From Streptosporangium pseudovulgare (GTDB taxonomy: Bacteria; Actinomycetota; Actinomycetes; Streptosporangiales; Streptosporangiaceae): a stretch of DNA of 64,000 nt. The position numbers were made by a program, and so were the translations under genes. The stretch covers positions 186,001-250,000 of the forward strand of contig NZ_BMQJ01000004.1 in assembly GCF_014648055.1 (NCBI RefSeq), in the 5' to 3' direction. The notes beneath the pieces were generated by a model, which saw nothing but the letters and a program-made list of their open reading frames with translations, did not search any database and was not told the origin of the DNA. Below are positions 50,179 through 58,177 of the stretch, piece by piece; position 1 is the stretch's first letter; each line of letters opens with the position of its first letter.

Positions 50179-51981
50179 ATGGCCACGCATTCCACGGGCA
50201 CCACCGCGTCACCGCGTTCTCCACGCACCAGCGCGTCACGTTCCAGGGGCACCACCGCGTCACCGCGTTCTTCACGCACCAGCGCGTCACGTTCCACGGG
50301 CACCACCGCCTCACTCGCCGTCGCGGCCGGAGGGGCGTGGCTGCTGGTCGTCACCGTCCTGGGGGCCGGCCAGGAGGTCATCTGGCGGAACGGCCTGATA
50401 TGGGCGCTCGGCGCGCTGGCCGGCCTCTCCTTCCTAATGATCGGGGTCGTGATCGCCCGGGAGCATCCGCGCAACCAGGTCGGCCCGCTCATGGTCCTGC
50501 TCGGGGTCGCCTGGATCCCCCAGCAGATGCTGTTCCTGCCCGAGGACCCGCTGTGGGCGCTGGCGCTGTGCGGCGTGTGGGCGGGGGTCGCCTGCCATCT
50601 GTTCCTCGCCTTTCCCACCGGCAGGCTGGGCTCCCTTCCGCATCGGGTGGTGACCGGCCTGGCGTACGCCACCGCCCTCGTGCTGTCCGCGGCCCAGGCC
50701 CTCGTCTGCCTTCCGCTGCCCGCGCCGCTCCGGCACATCGCCGTCACGCTCGACGCCTCCTCCTGGCAGGCGGCGGTCCTCATCTCCGGCGCGCTGCTCG
50801 TTCTCACGGTCAAACGCTGGCGGCGGGCCAGCGTGGCGCAGCGCCGGGCGATCGCGCCGGTCACCGGCGCGTCGATCGTCGCCACGGTCGCCTTCGCCGG
50901 GGACCGCGTGGCCGACTTCTTCCCACCCAACCCGCTGCAGCTCCCCGCGGCGCTCGTCATGCTGGCGGCCTTCGTGGCGGTCCCGCTGGCGTACCTGGCC
51001 GGGCTGATGCGAAGCCGGATGGACCACGGCCGCGTGGCCGAACTCGTGGTCCACCTGAGCAGGCGCGAACGGCCGGACACGCTGCGCGACGAGCTGGCCG
51101 TCACCCTGCGGGACCCGGGGCTGACCGTGGGCTACTGGACGGCCGAGCAGGACCGCTACGTCGACGCCGACGGCCGCCCGGTCGACCTGGACCCGGGGCC
51201 GGGCCGGGCCGTCACCCGCGTCGACCAGGGCGAGGCGCCGCTCGCCGTACTCGTGCACGACGCCGCCCTCCTGGAGCAGCCCCTGCTGGTCGAGGCCGCG
51301 TGCGCCGCCGCGGCGCTCGCCCTGGAGAACGAGCGGCTCACCGCGGACCTGCGGGCCCGGCTGCGGCAGCTCGCGGCCTCGCGGCGGCGGATGCTGCAGT
51401 GGGGCGAGGCCGAGCGCCGCAGGATCGAACGCGACCTGCACGACGGCGTGCAGCAGCGGCTGCTGTCGGTGGCGATGACCCTCGGGCTGGCCGAGGCCGC
51501 GGGCGCCGGCCCCGGGCGGGCCGTACCGCTGATCGGCGAGGCCAAGGCGGCGGTGCTCGCCGCGCTGGACGACCTGCGCGCGGTCAGCCACGGCATCCAC
51601 CCGCCGGTGCTGACCGAGCGCGGTCTGGCGGGCGCGGTCAAGGAGCTGGCCGCGGTCTCACCCGTCACCGTCACCTGCGACCTGGCGCCGACCGGGCCGC
51701 TGCCGCAGTCCGTGGAGACCGCGGCCTACTACATCGTCAACGAGGCCCTGGCCAACGTGACCAGGCACGCCGCCGCGTCGAAGGCGTGGGTACGGCTCGC
51801 CCGCCACGACGGCCACCTCCTGGTCGAGGTGGGCGACGACGGCGCGGGCGGCGCCGACCCCGCGCGAGGCTCCGGGCTCGCCGGGCTCGCCGACCGCGCC
51901 GAGGCCAACGGCGGCAGGCTCACGATCGACAGCCCATCGGGGGAGGGAACCGTGCTGAGGGTGGTCCTGCCGTGCGCGTAA
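50179..51981 (+). CDS. NarL-type sensor histidine kinase
   Basis: 600 residues from the ATG at 50179 (GGGGGTGGG just upstream). An N-terminal Ser/Thr/Arg repeat of 17 residues (GTTASPRSxRTSASRSx, two to three copies) is followed by about eight helices (LAVAAGGAWLLVVTVLGAGQ through LAAFVAVPLAYLAGLMRS), a coiled linker and the HisKA_3 motif RRRIERDLHDGVQQRLLSV with phospho-acceptor His421. HATPase: YYIVNEALANVTRHA (N box), VEVGDDGAGGADPARGSGLA (G1), GGRLTIDSPSGEGTVLRVVL (G2). Signal unknown. Overlaps its response regulator by 10 nt. Confidence 0.9.
   Translation: MATHSTGTTASPRSPRTSASRSRGTTASPRSSRTSASRSTGTTASLAVAAGGAWLLVVTVLGAGQEVIWRNGLIWALGALAGLSFLMIGVVIAREHPRNQVGPLMVLLGVAWIPQQMLFLPEDPLWALALCGVWAGVACHLFLAFPTGRLGSLPHRVVTGLAYATALVLSAAQALVCLPLPAPLRHIAVTLDASSWQAAVLISGALLVLTVKRWRRASVAQRRAIAPVTGASIVATVAFAGDRVADFFPPNPLQLPAALVMLAAFVAVPLAYLAGLMRSRMDHGRVAELVVHLSRRERPDTLRDELAVTLRDPGLTVGYWTAEQDRYVDADGRPVDLDPGPGRAVTRVDQGEAPLAVLVHDAALLEQPLLVEAACAAAALALENERLTADLRARLRQLAASRRRMLQWGEAERRRIERDLHDGVQQRLLSVAMTLGLAEAAGAGPGRAVPLIGEAKAAVLAALDDLRAVSHGIHPPVLTERGLAGAVKELAAVSPVTVTCDLAPTGPLPQSVETAAYYIVNEALANVTRHAAASKAWVRLARHDGHLLVEVGDDGAGGADPARGSGLAGLADRAEANGGRLTIDSPSGEGTVLRVVLPCA
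50196..50330. repeat. 51-bp in-frame tandem repeat
   Basis: Starts at 50196, 50247 and 50298, coding 17-residue Ser/Thr/Arg-rich units at the N-terminus of the histidine kinase. Third copy is partial. Confidence 0.9.
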
Positions 51982-52619
51982 CGATCTGCGAGGACTCCAC
52001 GCTGTTCCGCGAGGGCCTGGCCCGGCTGCTGGCCGAGTCGGGGTTCGCGGTGGCGGCGTGCGTCGACAACGCCGACGAACTGCTCGCCCACGTGGGGCAG
52101 GACCCGCCCGAGGTGGCCGTGCTCGACATCCGGCTGCCGCCCACGCACACCGACGAGGGGCTGCGCGCCGCGGTCACCCTGCGGGAACGGCATCCGGAGG
52201 TGGGGGTGCTGGTGCTGTCGCAGTACGTCCGGGTGAGCTACGCGGTCGAGCTGCTCGGCGGCCGCACCGAGGGTGTGGGTTACCTGCTGAAGGACCGGGT
52301 GTCGGACCTGGCGGAGTTCGCCGCGGCCATCCGCCGGGTGGGGTCGGGCGGGTCCGCGCTGGACCCGGTCGTCGTCGAGCAGCTCGTCGGCCGCCACCGG
52401 CAGCCCGGCGACCCGCTGGGCCGGCTCACCGAGCGGGAGCGCGCCGTACTGCGGCTGATGGCCGAGGGCCGCACGAACATGGCGATCGCCGAGCGGCTGG
52501 CCATCGCCGAGCGCACCGTGGAGAAGCACTGCACGAGCATCTTCGCCAAGCTCGACCTGGAGGCCAGCGCGCACGACCACCGGCGGGTGCTGGCGGTACT
52601 GCGGTACCTGAATGCGTGA
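51972..52619 (+). CDS. NarL-type response regulator
   Basis: 215 residues, GTG start. Receiver: VTICEDSTLFREGLARLLAE with acidic pocket, phospho-Asp52 in VAVLDIRLPP, Ser/Thr switch in VLVLSQYVRV, and Lys in YLLKDRVSDL. LuxR-type HTH: RLTERERAVLRLMAEGRTNM, AIAERLAIAERTVEKHCTSI, FAKLDLEA. Coupled to the preceding kinase. The final codons (RYLNA, stop) are the first unit of a 40-bp array. Confidence 0.92.
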   Translation: MRVTICEDSTLFREGLARLLAESGFAVAACVDNADELLAHVGQDPPEVAVLDIRLPPTHTDEGLRAAVTLRERHPEVGVLVLSQYVRVSYAVELLGGRTEGVGYLLKDRVSDLAEFAAAIRRVGSGGSALDPVVVEQLVGRHRQPGDPLGRLTERERAVLRLMAEGRTNMAIAERLAIAERTVEKHCTSIFAKLDLEASAHDHRRVLAVLRYLNA

Positions 52620-52800
52620 GGGGCCGGGCCGCGCGGCCTCGCGGTGCATGAATGCGTGAGGGGCGGGTCCGCGCGGCCTCGCGGTACCTGAACGGGTGAG
52701 GGGGCAGCCCGTACGGCCTCGCGGTACCTGAACGCGTGAGGAACGGGTCCGCGCGGCCTCGCGGTGCATGAACGCGTGAGGGGCGGGCGCCCGTACGGTC
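52601..52800. repeat. 40-bp tandem repeat, five units, seeded by the response-regulator 3' end
   Basis: Units start at 52601, 52641, 52681, 52721 and 52761. Each holds a copy of GCGGTACCTGAATGCGTGAG, which in the first unit is the end of the response-regulator gene (codons for RYLNA and the stop). So the last codons and stop were amplified downstream. No gene is in the remainder of the 392-bp gap. Confidence 0.92.
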
Positions 52801-53011
52801 ACCGGCGGGCGCGCGGTGTCACGGCGCCCGACCGCGTGCGGAGGTACGGAGGTGCGGATAACCGCACCTCCGGGAGAGTGCCAGCCGGGTTCCCCCGTCG
52901 GTGGCCGTCGCCGATGATCGAACCGACGGAAAGTCATCGACGGGAAATCATCTGCGGAACGCCGTCGGCGGGAAGCCACCGGCGATCGGACCGAGGAAAA
53001 GGAGCACGCTG

Positions 53012-54097
53012 ATGGCGGTGGACGCTGGGGTGCGGCGGCTGCTCGCGGACTCCGGGCAGGCGCGCACACGGGTGAGCCCCCGGACCGACCTGGTCACGGC
53101 GTTGCTCGGCGTCTGGTTCGGTGTCGGACTGATGATCGACGCCTGGGCGCACAGCAACCTGGCCGAGCTGGAGACGTTCTTCACGCCCTGGCACGCGGCG
53201 TTCTACTCGGGGTTCGCGGCGGTGTCCGGGTGGATCATCTGGCAGGTCTACCGCAACGTGCGCGCCGGCCGGAGCGGCCTGGCCGCGGTACCGGACGGGT
53301 ACCTCGCGGGGCTGCTCGCCATCCCGGGGTTCGCCGTGTTCGGGTTCGCCGACCTGACGTGGCACACGTTCCTGGGCATCGAGCAGACCATCGACATCCT
53401 GTTCAGCCCCTCCCACCTGGGGCTGATCGTGACGATGATGCTCATCATCACGAGCCCGCTCCGCTCGGCCTGGAACGCCCCGGACATCGGGGACCGGCCC
53501 AGGCTGTCGCGGCTGCTGCCCGCGCTGGTCGGACTCGGCTTCGGCGCCGCGCTGGTGTCGTTGTTCGTGTCGTACGGCAACGCCATGCAGTGGGGCGCGG
53601 AGAGCGTCGTCCGGGCCTTCTCCAGCGTGGACGACGGCGGTGTCGACCAACTGGCCGCCTCGATGATCGTCACGAACGTGGTGCTGCTCGCCCCGGTGCT
53701 GTTCCTCCTGCGGAGGTGGCAGCTGCCGTTCGGGAGCGTGACCGTGCTGTCCGCGGTGGGCGTCCTGATGCCGGGCGCGCAGACGGCCTTCGGCAACATG
53801 CCGATCCTGCTGACGTTCGTCGCCGCCGGGTTGGCGGGCGACCTGCTGATCCGGTGGCTGCGTCCCTCCCGGGAGCGCCGGGCCGCCTACTGGGCCTTCG
53901 CCGGCCTGTCGGCGTTCGTCACCTGGTCTCTGTACATCGCGGTCGCGTCCCTGGTCGTGGGGCGGCTGCCGGCCGTACCCGAGCTGTGGACCGGCGCCCC
54001 GACCGTGGCGGGTCTCGTCGGCCTCGCGCTCGGCGCCCTGTTCCTCCCGAACGCGGCACCCGCGGGGGCCGGTGGGTCCGGCGTCCGACAGGCATGA
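53012..54097 (+). CDS. Polytopic membrane protein of the FixH/YtkA operon
   Basis: 361 residues; AAAAGGAGC before the ATG. Eight to nine helices: VTALLGVWFGVGLMIDAWAH, HAAFYSGFAAVSGWIIWQVY, LAGLLAIPGFAVFGFADLTW, HLGLIVTMMLIITSPLRSAW, LLPALVGLGFGAALVSLFVS and others. Conserved-looking His/Trp in AWAHSNLAELETFFTPWHAA and SPSHLGLIV could be metal or heme related but this is inference. It is the first gene of an overlapping chain with two FixH/YtkA-like proteins. Confidence 0.7.
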   Translation: MAVDAGVRRLLADSGQARTRVSPRTDLVTALLGVWFGVGLMIDAWAHSNLAELETFFTPWHAAFYSGFAAVSGWIIWQVYRNVRAGRSGLAAVPDGYLAGLLAIPGFAVFGFADLTWHTFLGIEQTIDILFSPSHLGLIVTMMLIITSPLRSAWNAPDIGDRPRLSRLLPALVGLGFGAALVSLFVSYGNAMQWGAESVVRAFSSVDDGGVDQLAASMIVTNVVLLAPVLFLLRRWQLPFGSVTVLSAVGVLMPGAQTAFGNMPILLTFVAAGLAGDLLIRWLRPSRERRAAYWAFAGLSAFVTWSLYIAVASLVVGRLPAVPELWTGAPTVAGLVGLALGALFLPNAAPAGAGGSGVRQA

Positions 54098-55395
54098 TCC
54101 GGCTGCTCAGGCTGTCCCGGCTTCCCTGCCCGGTCGGCCTGCTCCGGCTGCTCTGCCTGGCCGTTCTGCTGGTGGTGACGTCGGCGTCGCCCGCGGCGGC
54201 GCACGACGTCAGGGCGGGGGCGGACCTGCGGATCGCGCAGACGATCGCGGGCGCGGAGCTGACCCTCGTCATCAAGGCCACGACCCGGGTGCCGGGGCCG
54301 CTGCGCGTCGAGGTGATCGGCTTCCCCTCCGCCCCGGCTCTGGACCTGCGGCTCCGGTCGACGGCCGACGGCCGCGTCACGCACGGTACGGCGGCGCCGA
54401 GGCGCCCCGCGCAGTTCCGGGTCGAGGAGACCGGGCCGCACGAGCTGACCGTCGGAGCCGGGGGCGAGACCGCGGTGATCCCGTTCCGGGTCCTGGTGGA
54501 CCGCGGCTCGGGATGGGAGTTCCTGATCTACGGCGGCCTGTTCGTGGCCGGTCTGCTTCTGGTGGGCGGTCTGCTCACCGGGGCGTTCAACCGGCGGGGC
54601 AGACCGGCGTTCGTGGTGACCGCGGTCGCCGCCGCGGGGATCTCGGTCGCCGCACTGATCGTGGTCCTCGAACCCTGGCTGCCCACCGGGCCGCCGGACG
54701 GTGCCGAGCCGCGGCCCACGGGCTCGGTGCTCGGCCGGCCGTACGTTCAGCGGGTGGTGACCACGGTCCCCGCCCGCCCGGTCGCGGGCGAGGAGTTCGT
54801 GACGCGCGTGGAACTGTTCGACGGGTCCACCGGGCGGCCCGTCGACGACCTCGCCGTCCACCACGAGGCCATGGCCCACCTGGTGGTCACCAGCGAGGAC
54901 GGCCGCTACTTCCGCCACGTCCATCCGCTGCGCGCCGCGCCGGGACGCCTGGAGGTACGGCTGCGCGCCGACCGCCCCGGCCGCTACCTCGCCTACGTCG
55001 AGCTCGAACGCACCGACTCGGGCGGCCAGCTTCTCACCGGCTCCTTCACCGTCGCCGGCCCGGCGAAGCCCACGCCCTCGCCCGGCCCGGGGGTCCAGGA
55101 CGCCGCGGCCGGGACGGTCACGGTGACGCCCGCCGTACCGCGGGCGGGGCGACCCGCCACCGTCGAGGTGGTCACGAACGGAACGCCGCGGCCGTGGCTC
55201 GGGATGGCGGGTCACCTCATCGTGCGCGCCGAGGACGGCGAGTTCCTCGGCCACGTCCACGAGATGGGGACACCCGGCGGCCGGCTGCGCTTCACGTTCG
55301 GCTTCCCCGCGCCGGGCCGCTACTTCGCCTGGGCGCAGTACGCCACAGACCGCGGCATCACCACCGTGCCCTTCACCGTGGAGGTCCCCCGATGA
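54094..55395 (+). CDS. Secreted/membrane protein with paired YtkA-like domains
   Basis: 433 residues; ATG overlaps the previous stop. Signal helix LLRLLCLAVLLVVTSASPAAA, mature start HDVRAGADLRIAQT, two helices (WEFLIYGGLFVAGLLLVGGL and AFVVTAVAAAGISVAALIVV), then two similar domains with H-rich ends: MAHLVVTSEDGRYFRHVHPL and MAGHLIVRAEDGEFLGHVHEM. The HVHP/HVHE pattern suggests a metal site, perhaps copper, as in YtkA/PCu(A)C-type domains. Located with FixH-like and cytochrome b-like genes, so it may help oxidase assembly. Confidence 0.72.
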   Translation: MIRLLRLSRLPCPVGLLRLLCLAVLLVVTSASPAAAHDVRAGADLRIAQTIAGAELTLVIKATTRVPGPLRVEVIGFPSAPALDLRLRSTADGRVTHGTAAPRRPAQFRVEETGPHELTVGAGGETAVIPFRVLVDRGSGWEFLIYGGLFVAGLLLVGGLLTGAFNRRGRPAFVVTAVAAAGISVAALIVVLEPWLPTGPPDGAEPRPTGSVLGRPYVQRVVTTVPARPVAGEEFVTRVELFDGSTGRPVDDLAVHHEAMAHLVVTSEDGRYFRHVHPLRAAPGRLEVRLRADRPGRYLAYVELERTDSGGQLLTGSFTVAGPAKPTPSPGPGVQDAAAGTVTVTPAVPRAGRPATVEVVTNGTPRPWLGMAGHLIVRAEDGEFLGHVHEMGTPGGRLRFTFGFPAPGRYFAWAQYATDRGITTVPFTVEVPR

Positions 55396-55790
55396 TCCAG
55401 GCAAAAGGGGCGAAAGGTCTGAGGGGTCTGGGAGGTCTGGTGCTCGCCGGGCTTCTGGCGGTCATAGTGGCCGCGTTCGTCGTCGCCCGCTCCTCGGGAG
55501 GGGACCCGGTGACCACGGCGGGCACCCGCTACGCCGTCACCGTCACCGCCGACCGGAACACGATAGACGTACGGCTCGGCAGGGGAGAGGCCGACACCGT
55601 CACCGTCGCCGCCGTGATGCCCGCCATGGGCCACGCGATGCCCGAGGTCACCGCCAGGAAGACCGACCCCGGTCACTTCGTCGCCGAGGGCGACCTGTTC
55701 TCCATGGGCGGCGGGTGGGAACTGTCCGTCCGCCTCACCGGCCCTCCGGGCGAGGAGACCATCACGTTCACCACGCTCGTCACCGACTAG
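55392..55790 (+). CDS. FixH/YtkA-like small membrane protein
   Basis: 132 residues; ATG overlaps the preceding stop. One helix (LGGLVLAGLLAVIVAAFVVA) then a small beta-sandwich (RYAVTVTADRNTIDVRLGRG, VTVAAVMPAMGHAMPEVTAR, DPGHFVAEGDLFSMGGGWEL). The MPAMGHAMPEV segment is the FixH/YtkA signature with Met and His residues suited to copper binding. Third of four genes apparently serving the same function. Confidence 0.8.
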   Translation: MIQAKGAKGLRGLGGLVLAGLLAVIVAAFVVARSSGGDPVTTAGTRYAVTVTADRNTIDVRLGRGEADTVTVAAVMPAMGHAMPEVTARKTDPGHFVAEGDLFSMGGGWELSVRLTGPPGEETITFTTLVTD

Positions 55791-55876
55791 CGTCGTGCCT
55801 CGCCGTACCTCCCGGGAGAGGCCCGGCGATGTCAATCGCCTGATCCGAACCGGACCCCTGTGGTGAAATGCACTGA

Positions 55877-56419
55877 ATGGAGCGGATGAGGCAGTTGATG
55901 GGCGAGATGCTGGTCTGCTGTTTCGTCGTCCTCCTGCTGACCGGGGGCTTCCTGGCCTTCTTCCACGTGCCCAGCGACGGGACGGTCTCCTACAGCGGCT
56001 CCTACGAGCCCCTTCGGGGCACTCCCATGAGCGACGCCTACGCCTCGGCCCTGAACATCGGCTTCGACGTGCGCGGTGGCCCCCTCATCCGGCGACTGCA
56101 CCACACCTCCTCGATCCTGCTCGTCCTCGGGACGATCCTCTGGGCCCTGCTCGGCCGGTTCCGGTACGCCCTCGCGGCACTGGGCCTCGGCGCGCTCGCC
56201 GCCCTCTCCGGCTACGGGGCCGTCGACGACCTGCTGTCCGGGACCGTGCTCGGGAAGGTGCCCATCCCCCTGTGGTACGGCCTGCACCTGCTGACGGCGC
56301 CGGCCTTGGGCGCGGTGCTGGTGGTCTCCTCGCGGAGGGAGGCCGCCCGGCAGCCCAGAACGCCGGGCCTCATCGCGCTGAGCATCGGCCTCACCGTTCT
56401 GGCGGTCCTCTCCTTCTGA
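55877..56419 (+). CDS. Minimal cytochrome b-like protein
   Basis: 180 residues, roughly a third of a QcrB protein. Four helices. The section VLLLTGGFLAFFHVPSDGTV, YSGSYEPLRGTPMSDAYASA, GFDVRGGPLIRRLHHTSSIL resembles the first helices of actinobacterial cytochrome b (QcrB), where the HH pair and a later His (WYGLHLLTAP) ligate heme b; three to four suitable His remain. The protein ends without the second half, so it is a stand-alone mini cytochrome or a derived membrane carrier. Follows the FixH/YtkA genes by 86 bp. Confidence 0.7.
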   Translation: MERMRQLMGEMLVCCFVVLLLTGGFLAFFHVPSDGTVSYSGSYEPLRGTPMSDAYASALNIGFDVRGGPLIRRLHHTSSILLVLGTILWALLGRFRYALAALGLGALAALSGYGAVDDLLSGTVLGKVPIPLWYGLHLLTAPALGAVLVVSSRREAARQPRTPGLIALSIGLTVLAVLSF

Positions 56420-56471
56420 CCGCCTCTCGTCAGGGCCGGGAGAGGACCGCCTCTCGCCGGGGCCGGGAGAG
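56418..56471. repeat. 27-bp tandem duplication at the mini-cytochrome stop
   Basis: Two copies starting at 56418 and 56445 (unit begins GACCGCCTCTCG). The first copy overlaps the stop TGA (56417-56419). Confidence 0.8.
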
Positions 56472-56814
56472 AAAGCCACGAACGCCCCTTCTCCGCCATC
56501 GAGAAAAAGCACCGGCCGATATCGATCACAGCTCGCGCCCCAGGCGGTTCTCGGCGTTTCCGGAAACCGGAATATCTCTCCCGGTCGTCGGCTCCTCCGA
56601 ATCGCCCTCATCCGCCCGTCCAAAACTGTGATCACCTTCTATGATCGCCGGGCAACTGTCAGAACGGTCTCGTTGGCGGAACCTGCGGGCCGTTTTGCTG
56701 ACTTTTTCGGAAATCACTTCCCATGCACCCTGGACGGTGATCTGTTTCGCCGGACGACATTTCGAGGGTCCCGGCGGATAACCAGACGGGACACACCGAA
56801 AAGTCAGGAGAGAA
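56472..56814. other. Long leader region before the beta-helix gene
   Basis: About 340 bp with lower GC than its surroundings, holding the promoter of the secreted beta-helix gene. It includes TTTCGG/CCGGAAA-type inverted segments around 56560-56610 but nothing I can identify as an operator. No gene. Confidence 0.4.
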
Positions 56815-57954
56815 ATGACCGGAAATCATGCGGGGAGAACGGGGGCACGACGCCTGAGAACGGCGGCGGGAATCCTCGCGTTCGTCCTGGTGGCCGCCCT
56901 GACGCAGGCCGTACCGGCTGAGGCGGCGGTCCTGAAATGCGGCGACTCGATAGTGTCCGGCAGACCCCTGACCGTCACCCTCGACAACGACCTGAACTGC
57001 CCATCGGGTTACGCCCTGACCATGAACTCGGACAACGCCTTCCTCGTGACCCTCGACCTCGCGGGCCACACCGTGGCGGGCGGCATCCTGGTGTACACCC
57101 CCTCCCGCGTACTCGTGAAGAACGGGCGGCTCTCAGGACTCACCGCCTCCGAGAGCACCACCGTGACCCTCACCGACGTGCGAGGAGTGAAACTGACCGT
57201 CAGAAACCGGGCGACGGTGACCGCCAACGGAACGCCGAGCACCTGTGAAATAGACTCCATCCACCTCACGCAGGCCCGCCTGACGGCGGACGACTGCACC
57301 CTGCACGGGGGCACCTTCTACCAAGGGGTGCCGACCGTGAGGTCGAGCGTGGTGAGCAACGGCTCGCTGAGTTTCACCGAATCCAGCGACGGCCTGTTCA
57401 CCGGAAACGTCTTCGACAACGCCCCGGTGTCGGTGGGCTGGGAGTCGGTCGACTTCACCTTCCGGAACAACGTCTTCAAGAACGCCGGAACGGCCCTCGT
57501 CATGGGCGGCATCTCGCGGGGTCCCTGGTCCTCGGGCACGGTCGAGAACAACGAGTTCAACGACAACTCCATCGGAATGCGCGCCGGGCCGTACTTCGAC
57601 ACGATGACCGTGCGGAACAACACCTTCGCCCGCAACACGACGGTCGGCCTGTACATCGACAACCGGGTGACGCCCCGGCAGTCCTACCCGGTCTCCGACA
57701 ACGTCTTCCTGGACAACGGGCAGGCCCCCAGCGGAGCCACCGACCGCTGGGGCAACCCCCTCCAGGGCGGCCTGCACGTCGTGAACTCCAGCGAAGAGAA
57801 CGGGCCGCCCTACTCTCCCCGGATCACCCTCACCCGCAACACCGGCTCGGGCAACGCGGACTACCTCATCTGGGCGCCGTCGCGGGATGTGATCGACGGA
57901 GGCGGAAACCAGGGCCCCTGCAAGCCGGGCGACGTCGACCTGATCTGCTTCTGA
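56815..57954 (+). CDS. Secreted right-handed beta-helix protein
   Basis: 379 residues, AGGAGAG before the ATG. Signal peptide TAAGILAFVLVAALTQAVPAEA with AEA cleavage. The mature part is repeats of about 22 residues with Asn ladders: TVTLDNDLNCPSGYALTMNS, GLFTGNVFDNAPVSVGWESV, DFTFRNNVFKNAGTALVMGG, TVENNEFNDNSIGMRAGPYF, TVRNNTFARNTTVGLYIDNR. This is the NosD/pectate-lyase-like beta-helix fold. No lyase active-site Asp/Arg cluster is evident, so the substrate may be a surface polymer or it may be structural. Cys pairs near both ends could cap the helix. Confidence 0.85.
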   Translation: MTGNHAGRTGARRLRTAAGILAFVLVAALTQAVPAEAAVLKCGDSIVSGRPLTVTLDNDLNCPSGYALTMNSDNAFLVTLDLAGHTVAGGILVYTPSRVLVKNGRLSGLTASESTTVTLTDVRGVKLTVRNRATVTANGTPSTCEIDSIHLTQARLTADDCTLHGGTFYQGVPTVRSSVVSNGSLSFTESSDGLFTGNVFDNAPVSVGWESVDFTFRNNVFKNAGTALVMGGISRGPWSSGTVENNEFNDNSIGMRAGPYFDTMTVRNNTFARNTTVGLYIDNRVTPRQSYPVSDNVFLDNGQAPSGATDRWGNPLQGGLHVVNSSEENGPPYSPRITLTRNTGSGNADYLIWAPSRDVIDGGGNQGPCKPGDVDLICF

Positions 57955-57988
57955 GACCCTGAGGCTCATCTGAGGCCCTGAGGTTCAT
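57951..57988. repeat. 19-bp tandem duplication at the beta-helix stop
   Basis: Two copies of CTGAGACCCTGAGGCTCAT, the second with two changes. The stop TGA is in the first copy. Confidence 0.8.
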
Positions 57989-58177
57989 CGCTTCCCGAAA
58001 GGCCGCCGCACGAACCGCCGGAGCCCACCCTCCGGCGGTGCCTCCCGAGGCCGTGGCCCCGCTCCACGTGGCCGATCCCTCATCCGCGCACGACAGTGAA
58101 CATGAACGGACATCATCCGCGAAGGGGATCGGTCAACGGGGGACCGTCCGGCCGATCACCACACCCGTCATGACCGC

